Made by a program: the position numbers and the translations under genes
From: JARRNE01 sp963824085
GTDB taxonomy: Bacteria > Pseudomonadota > Gammaproteobacteria > Chromatiales > Chromatiaceae
Assembly: GCA_963824085.1 (NCBI GenBank)
Contig: CAWGNT010000007.1
Location: 1 to 64,000, forward strand
Direction of reading: 5' to 3'
DNA: 64,000 bases
Notes under the pieces: model-generated
The model's database searches: none
What the model was told of the DNA's origin: nothing
The model's input: only the letters and a program-made list of their open reading frames with translations
Shown here: positions 16,680 through 25,400 of the stretch, piece after piece
How the letters are laid out: every line of letters begins with the position of its first letter
Numbering within the stretch: position 1 is the stretch's first letter

Positions 16680-17672
16680 ATGCGGAAATACCACGTCTAC
16701 GGCATCGGAAACGCGCTGGTTGACATGGAGTACGAGGTCGACGTGGGCGATCTCGAGAAGCTACGCATCGACAAGGGCGTCATGACCCTGGTGGACGAGG
16801 CCCATCAGATCGAGATCATGCAGCACCTCGCCGAGCATCATCACCAGAAGGGCTCCGGCGGCTCGGCCGCCAACACCGCGATCGCCCTGAGCCAGCTCGG
16901 CGGCAGCGCCTTCTATTCGTGCAAGGTCGCAAACGACACGCTCGGCCACTTTTACCTCGACGACCTGATCGCCAACGGCGTGGCGACCAACCGCCACGGG
17001 AACAAGGACCACGGACACACCGGGCGCTGCGTCGTACTGGTTACGCCGGACACGGACCGCACGATGGTGACTCACCTCGGGATCAGCGGCGACTTCTCGG
17101 GAAAGGAGCTGGTGCCCGAGGCCATCGGAGAATCCGACTACTACTACATGGAGGGCTACCTGGTCACATCCGGCAGCGCCCGAGCCGCGGCCATCGAGGG
17201 CCGCAAGATCGCCGAGGTGGCCGGGGCAAAGACCGCAATCTCACTGTCCGACCCCAACATGGTGACCCATTTCAAATCTGGTCTGTTCGACATGATCGGC
17301 GACGGCGTGGACCTGCTGTTCGCAAACGAGTCAGAGGCCAAGGGGATGGCGGACACGGACGAGCTCAACACCGCCGTCGAATTCCTGAAGGGAATCGCCA
17401 ACCAGTTTGCCATCACCCGCGGCCCCAAGGGCGCCTTGGTCTACGACGGTCGTCAGGTGATCGAGGTCGATCCGGTGAAGGTGGCCGCGGTGGACACCGT
17501 AGGAGCCGGCGACATGTTCGCCGGCGCCTTCCTCTATGCCGTGACTCAAGGCTGGGACCACAAACGCGCCGGCGATCTGGCCGCCGCAGGTGCGGCCAAG
17601 CTCGTCACCAGCTTGGGACCGCGCATCAAGGCGGCAGAGACTCAGGCCGTCTTGCGGTCCTTTCTCCCTTGA
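16680..17672 (+). CDS. PfkB-family adenosine kinase
   Basis: A 330-residue ribokinase-fold kinase starting at ATG 16680 after AGGGGAGACCAA. It has the PfkB signature 1 region (GSGGSAANTAIALSQLGG, about residue 60) and signature 2 with the catalytic Asp in DTVGAGDMFAGAFL (about 277). The N-terminus VYGIGNALVDMEYEV matches bacterial adenosine kinases, which phosphorylate adenosine to AMP; other sugar/nucleoside specificity cannot be fully excluded. It is monocistronic, divergent from the helicase gene, with about 130 bases between them as promoter space. Confidence 0.88.
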   Translation: MRKYHVYGIGNALVDMEYEVDVGDLEKLRIDKGVMTLVDEAHQIEIMQHLAEHHHQKGSGGSAANTAIALSQLGGSAFYSCKVANDTLGHFYLDDLIANGVATNRHGNKDHGHTGRCVVLVTPDTDRTMVTHLGISGDFSGKELVPEAIGESDYYYMEGYLVTSGSARAAAIEGRKIAEVAGAKTAISLSDPNMVTHFKSGLFDMIGDGVDLLFANESEAKGMADTDELNTAVEFLKGIANQFAITRGPKGALVYDGRQVIEVDPVKVAAVDTVGAGDMFAGAFLYAVTQGWDHKRAGDLAAAGAAKLVTSLGPRIKAAETQAVLRSFLP

Positions 17673-18883
17673 GAAGCCCTGACAGCCTCGGGTTCCAGCC
17701 GCTTTGGAGACTGCGGTGAAAAGGCGGTTGGGATTGGGCGCGAGACCACGCGGGACGTGGCCGGGTGGGCGGGGGTAGCGCCCATGGGGAGTCGTCGTCC
17801 GCAGGGCTTGGGTAGGGGGATAGCTTCCTGCCTCCAAGCCTCGGAGACGAGCGGCCCTGGAGGACGCGGCCCGTCGGCACAGTATTCCCACTATCGGCAG
17901 ATCCCGAACCACAGCTGCCGGTCGGGGCGAGCCTCTTGACCGACCGCAATGGACGCCTAGCGGACTGTCGCTGCCAAACCTGTAGCGGCCGGCTCTGCGC
18001 CCAAACGGAGCGCGCACGCATCCTTCGCGCGAGCCGGTGGCCCGGAAGCTGACGCGGTCGTGTGCACGGTCACGAAGCCCGGATTGCTGATCCAGCCCCG
18101 AATGCGCTATAAATCTCGATGCAGTCACTGAACGGCTCAAGCTCAGGTGGATCCAAGGTTCAAGGACGTTGACAATCGGACGCTGTACCGACCACCGCAA
18201 TTCTTGAGAAGGCCCAAACCTAGCGCCAGTGAAGCGGTATCCCCCCGGAACCTCGATGGTCGTCGCCTTTGACTGGCATACAGTTGGGGAGTCTGTCTAG
18301 AAGAGAGACCGTGAAGAGTTCCAGCATTCTCCGGCATTAAGACATAAAGTGTACAGCAGACCCCTTCAGGCACGTCCAAGTTCAGGGGGCGCCGCCCTAT
18401 TCGAGTTGTTGCTGAAGGGTTACCGTGAGACTCACTGACATAGGTGAAATTGCCGAAGATCGCGGGTGCAACCCGTCTTCCGCGCCTGTAAGCCATTGAT
18501 TTCACGTTCTGCTTGTCAGGGGTGGACGCCATACCAGCCAAATTCGCGCCCCGTCTGCCGACTTGCTGTCGATGGTTGGTCTGCCGGGGCGGGTGCGGGC
18601 AGAGAAAGCGTACATTTTCGGCACAAGAGCGCGTGTGGGTCCTCAATGGGCGAATCGTAACTCATTGATTGTCAGTAAACGCCGTGGGCGCGCTCCGCGG
18701 GTTGCACCCGAAGATCGCCAGCGGACGCGGGGTTCTTGGCAGGCATGGCCCGAGACCTCCAATCTAGAACGACTCTGACCGGTCCGGGCTTCCGATGTAG
18801 AGAGTGGCGACGCTCCGTAACTCCCGCAACTCCGCGGGCACCGCAATCTTGCTCCAGCAAGTAGATGCCACACAGGGGATTTG
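17673..18883. other. 1.2-kb intergenic region without recognised gene
   Basis: Several open frames exist on both strands but none has a recognisable motif, credible start or coding-like composition. Base composition shifts toward lower GC in the right part, at the border of the following three-gene cassette. It probably contains the cassette promoter and island boundary. AGGGGA at the right end is the ribosome binding site of the cassette's first gene. Confidence 0.5.
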
Positions 18884-19687
18884 ATGCAGCGACCTGATAA
18901 CCTGCCTGACTTTTCTGACCCGCCCCTCGACGAGGTGGTCTTGGGTGTTCAATTTGCACCAGTGCCCAAGTACAGTTCCGTAGGCTCTCGCGAAGTTTGG
19001 GGCCTGTTCAAGGATGCTTTTCCTATAGTTGAGGAGCACCCTTTGCTCTCCCCACAGTTCGAGACCTTTAGCGGTGCGAACCCCCTGCCTGATCTTCCGT
19101 TCTTCCTCGGACGGCCACCGGTCGGAAGTCGTCTTTGGTTTTTCTCTCGAGACTTGAACCATCTAATCCAATTCCAACCAGATCGCTTTATCACCAACTG
19201 GCGGAAAACAGCTAACCTCCAACCATACCCGCGATTCGAGACGATTGCCGATAGTTTCGAGAAAAACCTCCTCCTGCTCGCCGAGCATTTCAAGGCTGTT
19301 TTCAGCTACCAGATCGAAATAAACCAAGCCGCAATTTCCTATGTCAATCTGATTCCGGTCGGTGAATTTGCCGAAGCGGGAAGATGGTTTACTGTCTGCA
19401 ACAGCGGTTCTGTCGACGTGGAGGCGCTAAGCACCAACTTCGTTCAAGTGGTAAGAGATAGAGACCGGAAACCTTACGCACGTTTCGTAACTGAACTCCA
19501 GTCCGTTTTTACGTTGCCAGCGAGAAAGAAGGCATTCAAAATGTCCCTTGCCTTCAAGGGCAAGCCAGCGGCAAGTGACGTACCTTCTGCGATTGCATTC
19601 CTTAGAGACGGTCGCGAGCGAATCGTAAAGCACTTTCGCGACATTACCACGGCTGAGGCCCATGAATCTTGGGGGAGGCGAGCATGA
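18884..19687 (+). CDS. TIGR04255-family protein (first gene of unknown three-gene cassette)
   Basis: A 267-residue soluble protein starting at ATG 18884 with AGGGGA upstream. The opening PLDEVVLGVQFAP followed by later WFFSRDLNHLIQFQPDRFITNWRK and ISYVNLIP matches the sporadically distributed TIGR04255 family (typically about 250 residues, N-terminal P(I/L)xExVxxxxF). No enzymatic motif, membrane segment or signal peptide is visible, and the family has no established function that I know of. Its codons and base composition are less GC-rich than the neighbours, indicating transfer. Its stop overlaps the next start (ATGA), so the genes are coupled. Confidence 0.75.
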   Translation: MQRPDNLPDFSDPPLDEVVLGVQFAPVPKYSSVGSREVWGLFKDAFPIVEEHPLLSPQFETFSGANPLPDLPFFLGRPPVGSRLWFFSRDLNHLIQFQPDRFITNWRKTANLQPYPRFETIADSFEKNLLLLAEHFKAVFSYQIEINQAAISYVNLIPVGEFAEAGRWFTVCNSGSVDVEALSTNFVQVVRDRDRKPYARFVTELQSVFTLPARKKAFKMSLAFKGKPAASDVPSAIAFLRDGRERIVKHFRDITTAEAHESWGRRA

Positions 19688-20184
19688 GGAGTCGGGCGCA
19701 AGCGAGCACAGCATTTCAGAACGATATCAGGGGCTACGAACCAACAGTCGACCCCATTTCTTCAATATCCCCTCCGCAGACTTGGGTCCCGGTTGGAGTC
19801 CCCCGGTCTGAGTGGATTATCGATCTCCAAGAACGGTTCGACGAGATTACGTCGCTCGCGAGGGGTTGGGACGGCTATGACGGTCGCCCCGTGACGTTCA
19901 CTACGGCGCAGTTTGCAGCACACCTAATTGAGCGACTTTTCATTGCTGGCGTACCTTCTCCCTACTTGGTACCAGGAGGCGATGGCACGGTCCAGATTGA
20001 ATGGCATCGCAACCAGTATGACATTGAGATAGACGTGCTTGGCCCCTACCAAGTTGTGGCGTTTCGAAGAGACCAACGAACCGGAAACGAGGAGGAGCTG
20101 GAGCTTCAAATGGACTTCACCGTACTAGCGGAATGGATAGACGGAGTTTCGGCCGAACAGCAGCAAATCGTCCAGTCTATGTAG
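19684..20184 (+). CDS. Conserved hypothetical protein (second gene of TIGR04255 cassette)
   Basis: A 166-residue protein starting at ATG 19684, overlapping the previous stop by four bases; an upstream in-frame ATG exists but would overlap more. After a disordered N-terminus it has WIIDLQERFDEITSL, ARGWDGYDGRPV and VPGGDGTVQIEWHRNQYDIEIDVLG. The combination WDGYxGxPV plus a VxPxxDGxVQxEWH strand recurs in small uncharacterised proteins that I recall encoded next to TIGR04255 proteins; I cannot verify this here. No membrane segment, signal peptide or catalytic signature is seen. Confidence 0.65.
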   Translation: MRSRAQASTAFQNDIRGYEPTVDPISSISPPQTWVPVGVPRSEWIIDLQERFDEITSLARGWDGYDGRPVTFTTAQFAAHLIERLFIAGVPSPYLVPGGDGTVQIEWHRNQYDIEIDVLGPYQVVAFRRDQRTGNEEELELQMDFTVLAEWIDGVSAEQQQIVQSM

Positions 20185-20194
20185 TTAATTGCCG

Positions 20195-20617
20195 ATGGAG
20201 CCGTACGACGAAAATCAGATTAATGCAAGTGATGTCATCATCCGTCGAATCAACCCACAACAGCACATCGTCTGGGACGATAACCGCGGTTGTTCCCGCA
20301 TCTCGTCGAAGGCGTTCTCGCCCTCATCTGGGTCAAACGACGGCATGTCTGTGGACATTGAGCAATTAATGCTTTCGGACGGCGTCGATCCTCGTCAATA
20401 CGTTACCACGCCTGTTTTCACTGCTTCTGTGGCCTTTTCAGCAGGAGCGGCTCGCGCTCTGGGGCTTTTGGTCGGGTACGATCCTGTTCCGACGAACCCA
20501 TATCACGGAGAAGTTTGGGGAGGGAGTCGCCCAAACCGCTTCTCGCAACGGCAGAAAAAGGGATTGGCGGAAGCGTCTCGCTGGTACGTGGAGCTTGATG
20601 CCGTGGACATCGTATGA
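20195..20617 (+). CDS. Conserved hypothetical protein (third gene of TIGR04255 cassette)
   Basis: A 140-residue protein; ATG 20195 is preferred over TTG 20189. It contains DVIIRRINPQQHIVWDDN followed by SSKAFSPSSGSNDGMSVDIEQL and then DPVPTNPYHGEVWG. The layout RR(I)xPxxxxWD...S..AF.....SVxxxxL......DPxPxxPxHxxVxG resembles a small family of unknown function whose members carry a conserved Arg-rich start and a DPxPxNP/H motif; catalytic role unproven. It lies 10 bases after gene two, on the same strand, and completes an AT-richer three-gene unit. No strong Shine-Dalgarno is visible, consistent with coupled translation. Confidence 0.62.
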   Translation: MEPYDENQINASDVIIRRINPQQHIVWDDNRGCSRISSKAFSPSSGSNDGMSVDIEQLMLSDGVDPRQYVTTPVFTASVAFSAGAARALGLLVGYDPVPTNPYHGEVWGGSRPNRFSQRQKKGLAEASRWYVELDAVDIV

Positions 20618-20868
20618 CCCGCAATGACGTGACCTTACGAGCGACCGGCCCTCACGACGTGCCGTACGGATTGCGCCGCGACTCGCTTCGCTCGGTTGAC
20701 TGTAGCGGGGCCCACGCCTGAACTGAGCATCCGCTAGCTGACCCCGAAGTGCCCACGACGGGTTTTTTCCACTCCCGGGCCGAGAGCCGGGCGTCCCCTT
20801 TGCGCGTTTACCTGCCGCTGGAGGGACTCGGCTCGGCGGCAGATCCTTGCCGGCAGCCGCCCAAATCC
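20618..20868. other. Short intergenic stretch after cassette
   Basis: No gene is recognisable. A CCCGGGCCGAGAGCCGGGCG hairpin-like stretch near 20787 could stop transcription leaving the cassette, but it lacks a convincing T-run. Confidence 0.3.
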
Positions 20869-20990
20869 TTAATCCGCAGCGCCTGCAGTAGGTAGTATTC
20901 TGCCTTGTTCGCCCGCCCTGGCGTTCCGCACGTCGTTCTCGGTAAGCTTCTTCTTTGCCCGGCTCACGGCCCAGTAGCTCAGAAACATCG
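20869..20990 (-). pseudogene. Integrase-like N-terminal remnant
   Basis: The minus-strand frame reads SRAKKKLTENDVRNARAGEQGRILP before a stop at 20869. KKLTxxxVRNAxxGEKxxxLxDGxG is the beginning of the DUF4102 arm-binding domain of P4-type tyrosine integrases. The catalytic domain is missing and the downstream DNA has no continuation in any frame that I can follow. A decayed integrase immediately beyond the AT-richer three-gene cassette supports acquisition of that cassette on an integrative element. The match is short, so confidence is limited. Confidence 0.35.
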
Positions 20991-21182
20991 TTCCGAGCCT
21001 GGTAACTATACCGCTCGTGTAGTGGGAATTCAGTGGGGTGCTGTTGGAAAGGGCAGACGCCTTACTTGGCATTGGTTCCAGCCGATCGAAGGGGTTGCTG
21101 ATATCAGCCAAACTCAGCCGAACCCCACGTCTCTCTGTTAGGATTTTCCTGGTCGAGAAATCCATTCCGAGGTTGCTAAGAA

Positions 21183-21494
21183 ATGCCCGTCTACGAGTTC
21201 TACTGCCCGGACTGTCATACGGTGTTCAACTTCTTCTCCCGCCGCGTCGATACCGCGACCCGGCCAAGCTGCCCACGCTGCGCCCGCCCTGAGCTGGAGC
21301 GCCAGGCCTCGCTGTTCGCCATCTCCAAAGGTCGCAAGGAGAGCGAAGACGACGCGGGGCTGCCACCCGGCATGGACGAGGAGAAGATGATGCGGGCCTT
21401 CGCTTCCATGGCAGACGAATTCGAAAACGTCGACGACGAGGATCCCAAGCAGGCGGCGCGCATGATGCGGCGCATGTTCGACGCCTCGGCATGA
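21183..21494 (+). CDS. FmdB-family zinc ribbon protein, N-terminal part
   Basis: A 103-residue protein starting MPVYEFYCPDCHTVFNFFSRR with paired cysteines CPDC and CPRC, the FmdB/CxxC_CxxC_SSSS zinc ribbon. The end, PKQAARMMRRMFDASA, then stops. The next frame continues MKLGDGMAEAIRRMEAGEDPDAIEAEMGDLLEQ, which in related proteins is part of the same polypeptide. The sequence GCCTCGGCATGAAG suggests loss of one G from GCCTCGGGCATGAAG. So this is either one gene with a frameshift or a pair split by an ATGA overlap. Function of the family is regulatory/unknown. Confidence 0.75.
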   Translation: MPVYEFYCPDCHTVFNFFSRRVDTATRPSCPRCARPELERQASLFAISKGRKESEDDAGLPPGMDEEKMMRAFASMADEFENVDDEDPKQAARMMRRMFDASA

Positions 21495-21697
21495 AGCTCG
21501 GCGACGGCATGGCCGAAGCCATCAGGCGTATGGAGGCAGGCGAAGACCCGGATGCGATCGAGGCGGAGATGGGGGATCTGCTGGAGCAGGAAGACCCGTT
21601 CGCCGGAACGTCGGTCACGGCTCACCTGCCAAACCTCAAGGAGCTCAGGCGCGGACTCTTGCCGCCAAAGCACGACGACACCTGGTATCCGCTGTGA
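21491..21697 (+). CDS. C-terminal part of FmdB-family zinc ribbon protein
   Basis: A 68-residue frame beginning inside the stop codon of the preceding zinc ribbon gene (ATGA). Its sequence, RRMEAGEDPDAIEAEMGDLLEQEDPF then HDDTWYPL, is the acidic helical tail normally fused to FmdB-type zinc ribbons. It could still be made by translational coupling, but a one-base deletion in an originally continuous gene is the simpler explanation. Confidence 0.6.
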   Translation: MKLGDGMAEAIRRMEAGEDPDAIEAEMGDLLEQEDPFAGTSVTAHLPNLKELRRGLLPPKHDDTWYPL

Positions 21698-21879
21698 GTG
21701 GATCAGCGGCGCCAGGCAGAAAACCCTGCCAGTAAGTTAGGGCCCGGTCGCGCGGTGATGCCCTAAGCGGCTAACTGCGCATAGGGGTCGTTTTCCGACC
21801 CTCGTACGCGGCCTAGGCGTTTCGCCTGAGCTTACCGCGAAAGCTGCGCTCAGGGCTCCACTGTCGAGCTGGCGCCGCG

Positions 21880-22443
21880 TCAACCGGCCGTATCCCCCCC
21901 GAAACGATGCCAGAGCCAAAGCGCGGCTACTACGACGATTCCCAACACAATGATGAGGGCATTGGCAAGCTCGACAAAGGCTATCGCAATCAGACTGACC
22001 CACAAGAACGCCCCTACCACCGCCAGCCGCCAATTGATGTAGATTCCGGCCAGGAAGGTGCTCATTGCGAGCACGTAAACGAGGATGAGGCCCGTGAGCT
22101 CGCTTGTCAGGTTCGCTTGAAGGGTGGGTAGAAAAAGAAGCCGCATCGCCAGAAGGAATGTCCCCCAGTGGAGCACCTGGGTCACGATCAGGCGCAGCCG
22201 CTGCCTGCCGTCGGCCGGCAACCGCGGCCACTCGACGAGGATGCAGATCAGCCCAAACACCACAGCTAGAATCTGCCAATACAAGCGGCTCACAGACGGA
22301 ACGAGGTTGGTATAGGCGACCCCGACGACGGCGAGGACGATCATGACGGCGTACGGCAGCTCGCGCCGGACGAAGCCCGCAAAGAAGCCCGACTCAGATG
22401 AATCCGATCGGGCGGAGGGAGTTTCCGGACCAGACATAGGCAT
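21880..22443 (-). CDS. Hypothetical membrane protein, about six helices
   Basis: A 187-residue protein with a polar N-terminus (SDSSESGFFAGFVRRELPY) and about six hydrophobic segments, including YAVMIVLAVVGVAYTNLV, LYWQILAVVFGLICILVEW, LTGLILVYVLAMSTFLAGIY and ALIIVLGIVVVAALWLW. No transporter or enzyme motif is recognised. It stands alone, convergent with the zinc ribbon gene. Confidence 0.65.
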   Translation of the reverse strand: MPMSGPETPSARSDSSESGFFAGFVRRELPYAVMIVLAVVGVAYTNLVPSVSRLYWQILAVVFGLICILVEWPRLPADGRQRLRLIVTQVLHWGTFLLAMRLLFLPTLQANLTSELTGLILVYVLAMSTFLAGIYINWRLAVVGAFLWVSLIAIAFVELANALIIVLGIVVVAALWLWHRFGGDTAG

Positions 22444-23244
22444 TTCTCTTGGCCATTCTCTCTGTTGTAAGGCGATTGCCGGCTGCGGGAGCTCGCTCTT
22501 AATGACTCGCTATTGGTGTGAGATCAGGCACGGGCCATCGGATTGTCCTGCCTTTGACGTGGCAAGCGCCATACCAAGAACCGGCGAGCTCGGTTCCTAA
22601 GGCGGTTGCCGGAAAATCACGTACCAGATTGCGCCGGATTGTCGTTCGCCTTCAAGGAGCGCTGGCGGGAGCATAGCTGGGCTCTGTGACTGCCGACGTG
22701 ACGCCGAAGGCGGGCGAAAGGACCAGCGAGGTGGTATGTGATTTGACCGAAGTCGCCTAACCGAATCCAACACCAAGCTATCACGACGTTGGCACGCAGC
22801 GCTCGCTCCCTGTCGCCTCGACGTCGATCCGGTGCTTGCGACTCACCCCCTCCACCTTCCCCGTCGAAGATGTCTTTGCATCAACGACGGCACCCCGACT
22901 CGCACGTAGCAGCCGAGCTTGCGCACCGATCACTTGCCAGCATGCTCAAATCCCCACGACGAGGGGGAAATGCACCGAGGAGCCCGTGCCGCGACATGAC
23001 GACGCGGGCGCCGACCCGCTCATCGGCACGCAGAACCAACCCTGCCTTGCTCGCGCCTCGAATCACACTGGGCAGTGAGAGGCAATACGAATGGTTCTTA
23101 CTTGCGTTTCAGATGCGGATTGCTATCATTTGTCCCAGACGGAGGGGCTTCCCTGGGCACCCGGGAGCCCGGCCATGCTCGCTGACCGCCGCGAGCGGCT
23201 GTGAGATCACCGTAAGAGCAGTCATCGCACAGCTGGAGGAAGTG
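22444..23244. other. Intergenic region upstream of hemP
   Basis: Open frames in this 800-base stretch are Arg/Ser/Pro-rich and lack motifs. GATGCGGATTGCTATCATT at 23112-23130 is a weak resemblance to a Fur box, which would fit hemP regulation, but several positions depart from the consensus. Confidence 0.35.
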
Positions 23245-23433
23245 ATGAACCAGAGTCCGAAATCCGCTCGACCCGTTCATCTGGTCGCGGAACCACCGCT
23301 TGCGCCGGCTTCGCCTCGGCGCATCCGCAGTGGGGATCTGCTTCAGGGCCAGAAGAGGCTCGTGATCGAGCACGGCGATGCGAGCTACACCCTGCTGCTA
23401 ACGCGGAACGGCAAGCTCATCCTCACAAAATAG
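23245..23433 (+). CDS. hemP: Hemin uptake protein HemP
   Basis: A 62-residue protein starting at ATG 23245 with GGAGGA eight bases upstream; a longer frame extends upstream but is not conserved. The C-terminal half RRIRSGDLLQGQKRLVIEHG followed by ASYTLLLTRNGKLILTK is the HemP/HmuP family signature (RxxxxxLLxGxxxxxIxHxxxxYxLRxTxxxKLILTK). HemP is a small regulator or accessory factor in haem uptake, usually under Fur control. It is followed 100 bases later by another small gene on the same strand. Confidence 0.88.
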   Translation: MNQSPKSARPVHLVAEPPLAPASPRRIRSGDLLQGQKRLVIEHGDASYTLLLTRNGKLILTK

Positions 23434-23536
23434 CCGGGCGCCCATCCACCGGCCCTCAGCTCCCAGCCAGCGGTCGCGCAACCGAGCGCACGCCAGCCCG
23501 GACCCACCACAAGGCAAACGTTGGGAGATCATCCAC

Positions 23537-23893
23537 ATGCAGACCGATTCCATAGCAGCCCGATTGATCCCATCCTTGGCGGACCTGGCCCCGGAGATGA
23601 TTCAAAAGCGCATCGGCGCACTGATGTGTCGCTACGTCAAGGTCCGCTCCCCATTGACTGCGAGTGTGGTGGCGCGCTACCTGGAAGCGCTTTGCCGCCA
23701 TCCCGGCTTCTTTCCGCCAGAAGAAGAGCGCTGCATCTATCGGCGTCTGGCCCGGGAGTGGCGCTGCCTCGCCGAGCGTTCCCGGACCAGCGACCGTCGC
23801 GATCGTCCTACAGCAATCAGCGGACGAACGGCGAGCCAGGACCCCGTATTGTCAGCAAATTCGTCCCGGTCCTCCGCCGCAGCCGAGAAATAG
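23537..23893 (+). CDS. Conserved hypothetical protein downstream of hemP
   Basis: A 118-residue protein starting at ATG 23537 with GGGAGATCATCCAC upstream. The first 80 residues (DLAPEMIQKRIGALMCRYVK, SVVARYLEALCRHPGFF, ERCIYRRLAREWRCLAE) are helical with four cysteines; I recall similar small proteins encoded beside hemP in related gammaproteobacteria, though I cannot check. The last 35 residues are low-complexity. Position suggests a role linked to haem or iron; no direct evidence. Confidence 0.55.
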   Translation: MQTDSIAARLIPSLADLAPEMIQKRIGALMCRYVKVRSPLTASVVARYLEALCRHPGFFPPEEERCIYRRLAREWRCLAERSRTSDRRDRPTAISGRTASQDPVLSANSSRSSAAAEK

Positions 23894-23940
23894 GGCCAAT
23901 CGCCACGCAAGAAGAGCCCTTGGACGTCCCGATTGGCCCT
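23892..23940. terminator. Bidirectional terminator-like inverted repeat
   Basis: AGGGCCAATCG (23892-23902) is perfectly repeated inverted as CGATTGGCCCT (23930-23940), with an internal loop of 27 bases containing AAGAGCCCTTGGACG. It lies exactly between the convergent small gene after hemP and the Fe-S protein gene, as expected for a shared terminator; no T-run is present. Confidence 0.5.
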
Positions 23941-23958
23941 GACCAGCAAGCCATCGAA

Positions 23959-25287
23959 TCAAAGGCCGTAAGCCTTACGCAGCAAGGTGAGCGGGTGCTC
24001 CGGCGTGCTGCCGTCGGCCAGCCCGTGGCCGATGTGCTGGCCGGCCATGGGGCAGTCGCTGCCGTAGTGGTCGGCCTCGCTCTGCTTCACCCGGTTGACG
24101 ACCGGGCGCAGGATCTTCATCGAAGATTCGTAGAACGCCTTTTTCACCGCGTAAGTGCCATCGTGCCCCGAGCAGCGCTCGATGACCTCGACCTTGGTCT
24201 CGGGCACCAGCGCGAGCAGGTCGCGCGTCTTGGGACCGACGTTCTGCACCCGCTGATGGCAGGCGGCATGGTAGGCCACCGTCCCGAGCGGCTGCTTGAA
24301 GTCGGTCATGAGCTTGCCGTGCTTGTGACGCAGCATGAGATATTCAAACGGGTCGTAGATACGCTCGGCGACCTTCGCCACGCCGGTATCGTCGGGAAAC
24401 ATGAGCGGCAGCTCCTGCTTGAACATCAGCACGCAGGAGGGCACCGGGGCCACGATGTCCCAGCCCTCATCGACGAGGCGCTCGAGGATCGGGATATTGA
24501 CGTCTTTGGCCGCCTTGACGGCGTCCATGTCGCCGAGCTCGAGCTTGGGCATGCCGCAGCAGCGCTCCTTCTCCGGGATGGTGACCGGGATGCCGTTGTG
24601 CTCGAACACGGCGACCAGGTCCATGCCCACAGCGGGCTCGATCCAGTTGTTGTAGCAGGTGGTGAACAGGGCCACCTTGCCGCTGGTGGGACCCGCCGCC
24701 TCGCCCACCGCCTGGCGCCCACGCCGGCTCGCGAGGCGCTTGCGCAGGGTGTTGCTGGTGTACTCGGGCACCCGCGCCTGGGGGTGCACCCCGAGCAGCG
24801 AGTCGAGCATCTTGCGGCCCACGCCGGATTTGTTGGTCGCGTTGACGATCTCGCAGACGACGGGAATGCCGGCCAGCGAGCCCACCACATCGGTGCTCGA
24901 GAGGATCTTGTCGCGCGCCCGGGTCTTGCCCTGCTTGTACTTGTACGCCTTGGCGCGCAGCATGAGGTGCGGGAAGTCGACGTTCCACTCGTGCGGCGGC
25001 ACGTAGGGGCACTTGGTCATGAAGCACAGGTCGCAGAGGTAGCAATGATCGACCACTTTCCAGTAGTCGGCCTTCGCCACCCCGTCGACCTCCATGGTGT
25101 CGGACTCGTCGACCAGATCGAACAGGGTCGGGAATGACTGGCACAGGCTCACACAGCGCCGGCATCCGTGGCAGATGTCGAACACTCGCTCCAGCTCCTT
25201 GAAGAGCGCGCCCTCGTCGTAGAACTTCGGGTTGGTCCAATCGATCGTGTGCCGCGTGGGGGCCTCGAGGCTGCCTTCGCGAGTCAT
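23959..25287 (-). CDS. GlpC-like (Fe-S)-binding oxidoreductase subunit
   Basis: A 442-residue protein with two ferredoxin-type 4Fe-4S motifs near the N-terminus, CHGCRRCVSLC (about residue 39) and CYLCDLCFMTKCP (about 82), followed by two CCG (cysteine-rich) domains: TTCYNNWIEP with CCGMPKLE, and HAACHQRVQ with CSGHDGTYAVKK, the latter having Ser in place of the second Cys. The order matches GlpC and heterodisulfide-reductase D-like electron-transfer subunits. The electron donor is unknown. In related bacteria this protein is encoded with a rubrerythrin and DUF3501; a rubrerythrin gene lies upstream on the same strand here, separated by a repeat element, but no DUF3501 gene is seen. Confidence 0.82.
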   Translation of the reverse strand: MTREGSLEAPTRHTIDWTNPKFYDEGALFKELERVFDICHGCRRCVSLCQSFPTLFDLVDESDTMEVDGVAKADYWKVVDHCYLCDLCFMTKCPYVPPHEWNVDFPHLMLRAKAYKYKQGKTRARDKILSSTDVVGSLAGIPVVCEIVNATNKSGVGRKMLDSLLGVHPQARVPEYTSNTLRKRLASRRGRQAVGEAAGPTSGKVALFTTCYNNWIEPAVGMDLVAVFEHNGIPVTIPEKERCCGMPKLELGDMDAVKAAKDVNIPILERLVDEGWDIVAPVPSCVLMFKQELPLMFPDDTGVAKVAERIYDPFEYLMLRHKHGKLMTDFKQPLGTVAYHAACHQRVQNVGPKTRDLLALVPETKVEVIERCSGHDGTYAVKKAFYESSMKILRPVVNRVKQSEADHYGSDCPMAGQHIGHGLADGSTPEHPLTLLRKAYGL

Positions 25288-25400
25288 GGCTGCTTCCTTC
25301 CGCTGCTGCGGTTGACGGGATGATGGGGACCGGCGGCCGCACCTGGCCGCCGGATGCCCTGGGCCGACAGCGCCGAGACGGCGCTATCGGCCACCATTGC

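Noticed and set aside
18143..18646. 168-codon minus-strand frame in the gap before the TIGR04255 cassette
   Set aside because: No motif, no start signal and shadow-like composition.
23112..23130. Possible Fur box upstream of hemP
   Set aside because: The similarity to the 19-bp consensus is too weak to claim, though the position would be suitable.
23521..25137. 538-codon plus-strand open frame
   Set aside because: It is mostly antisense to the GlpC-like gene, whose motifs are unmistakable.
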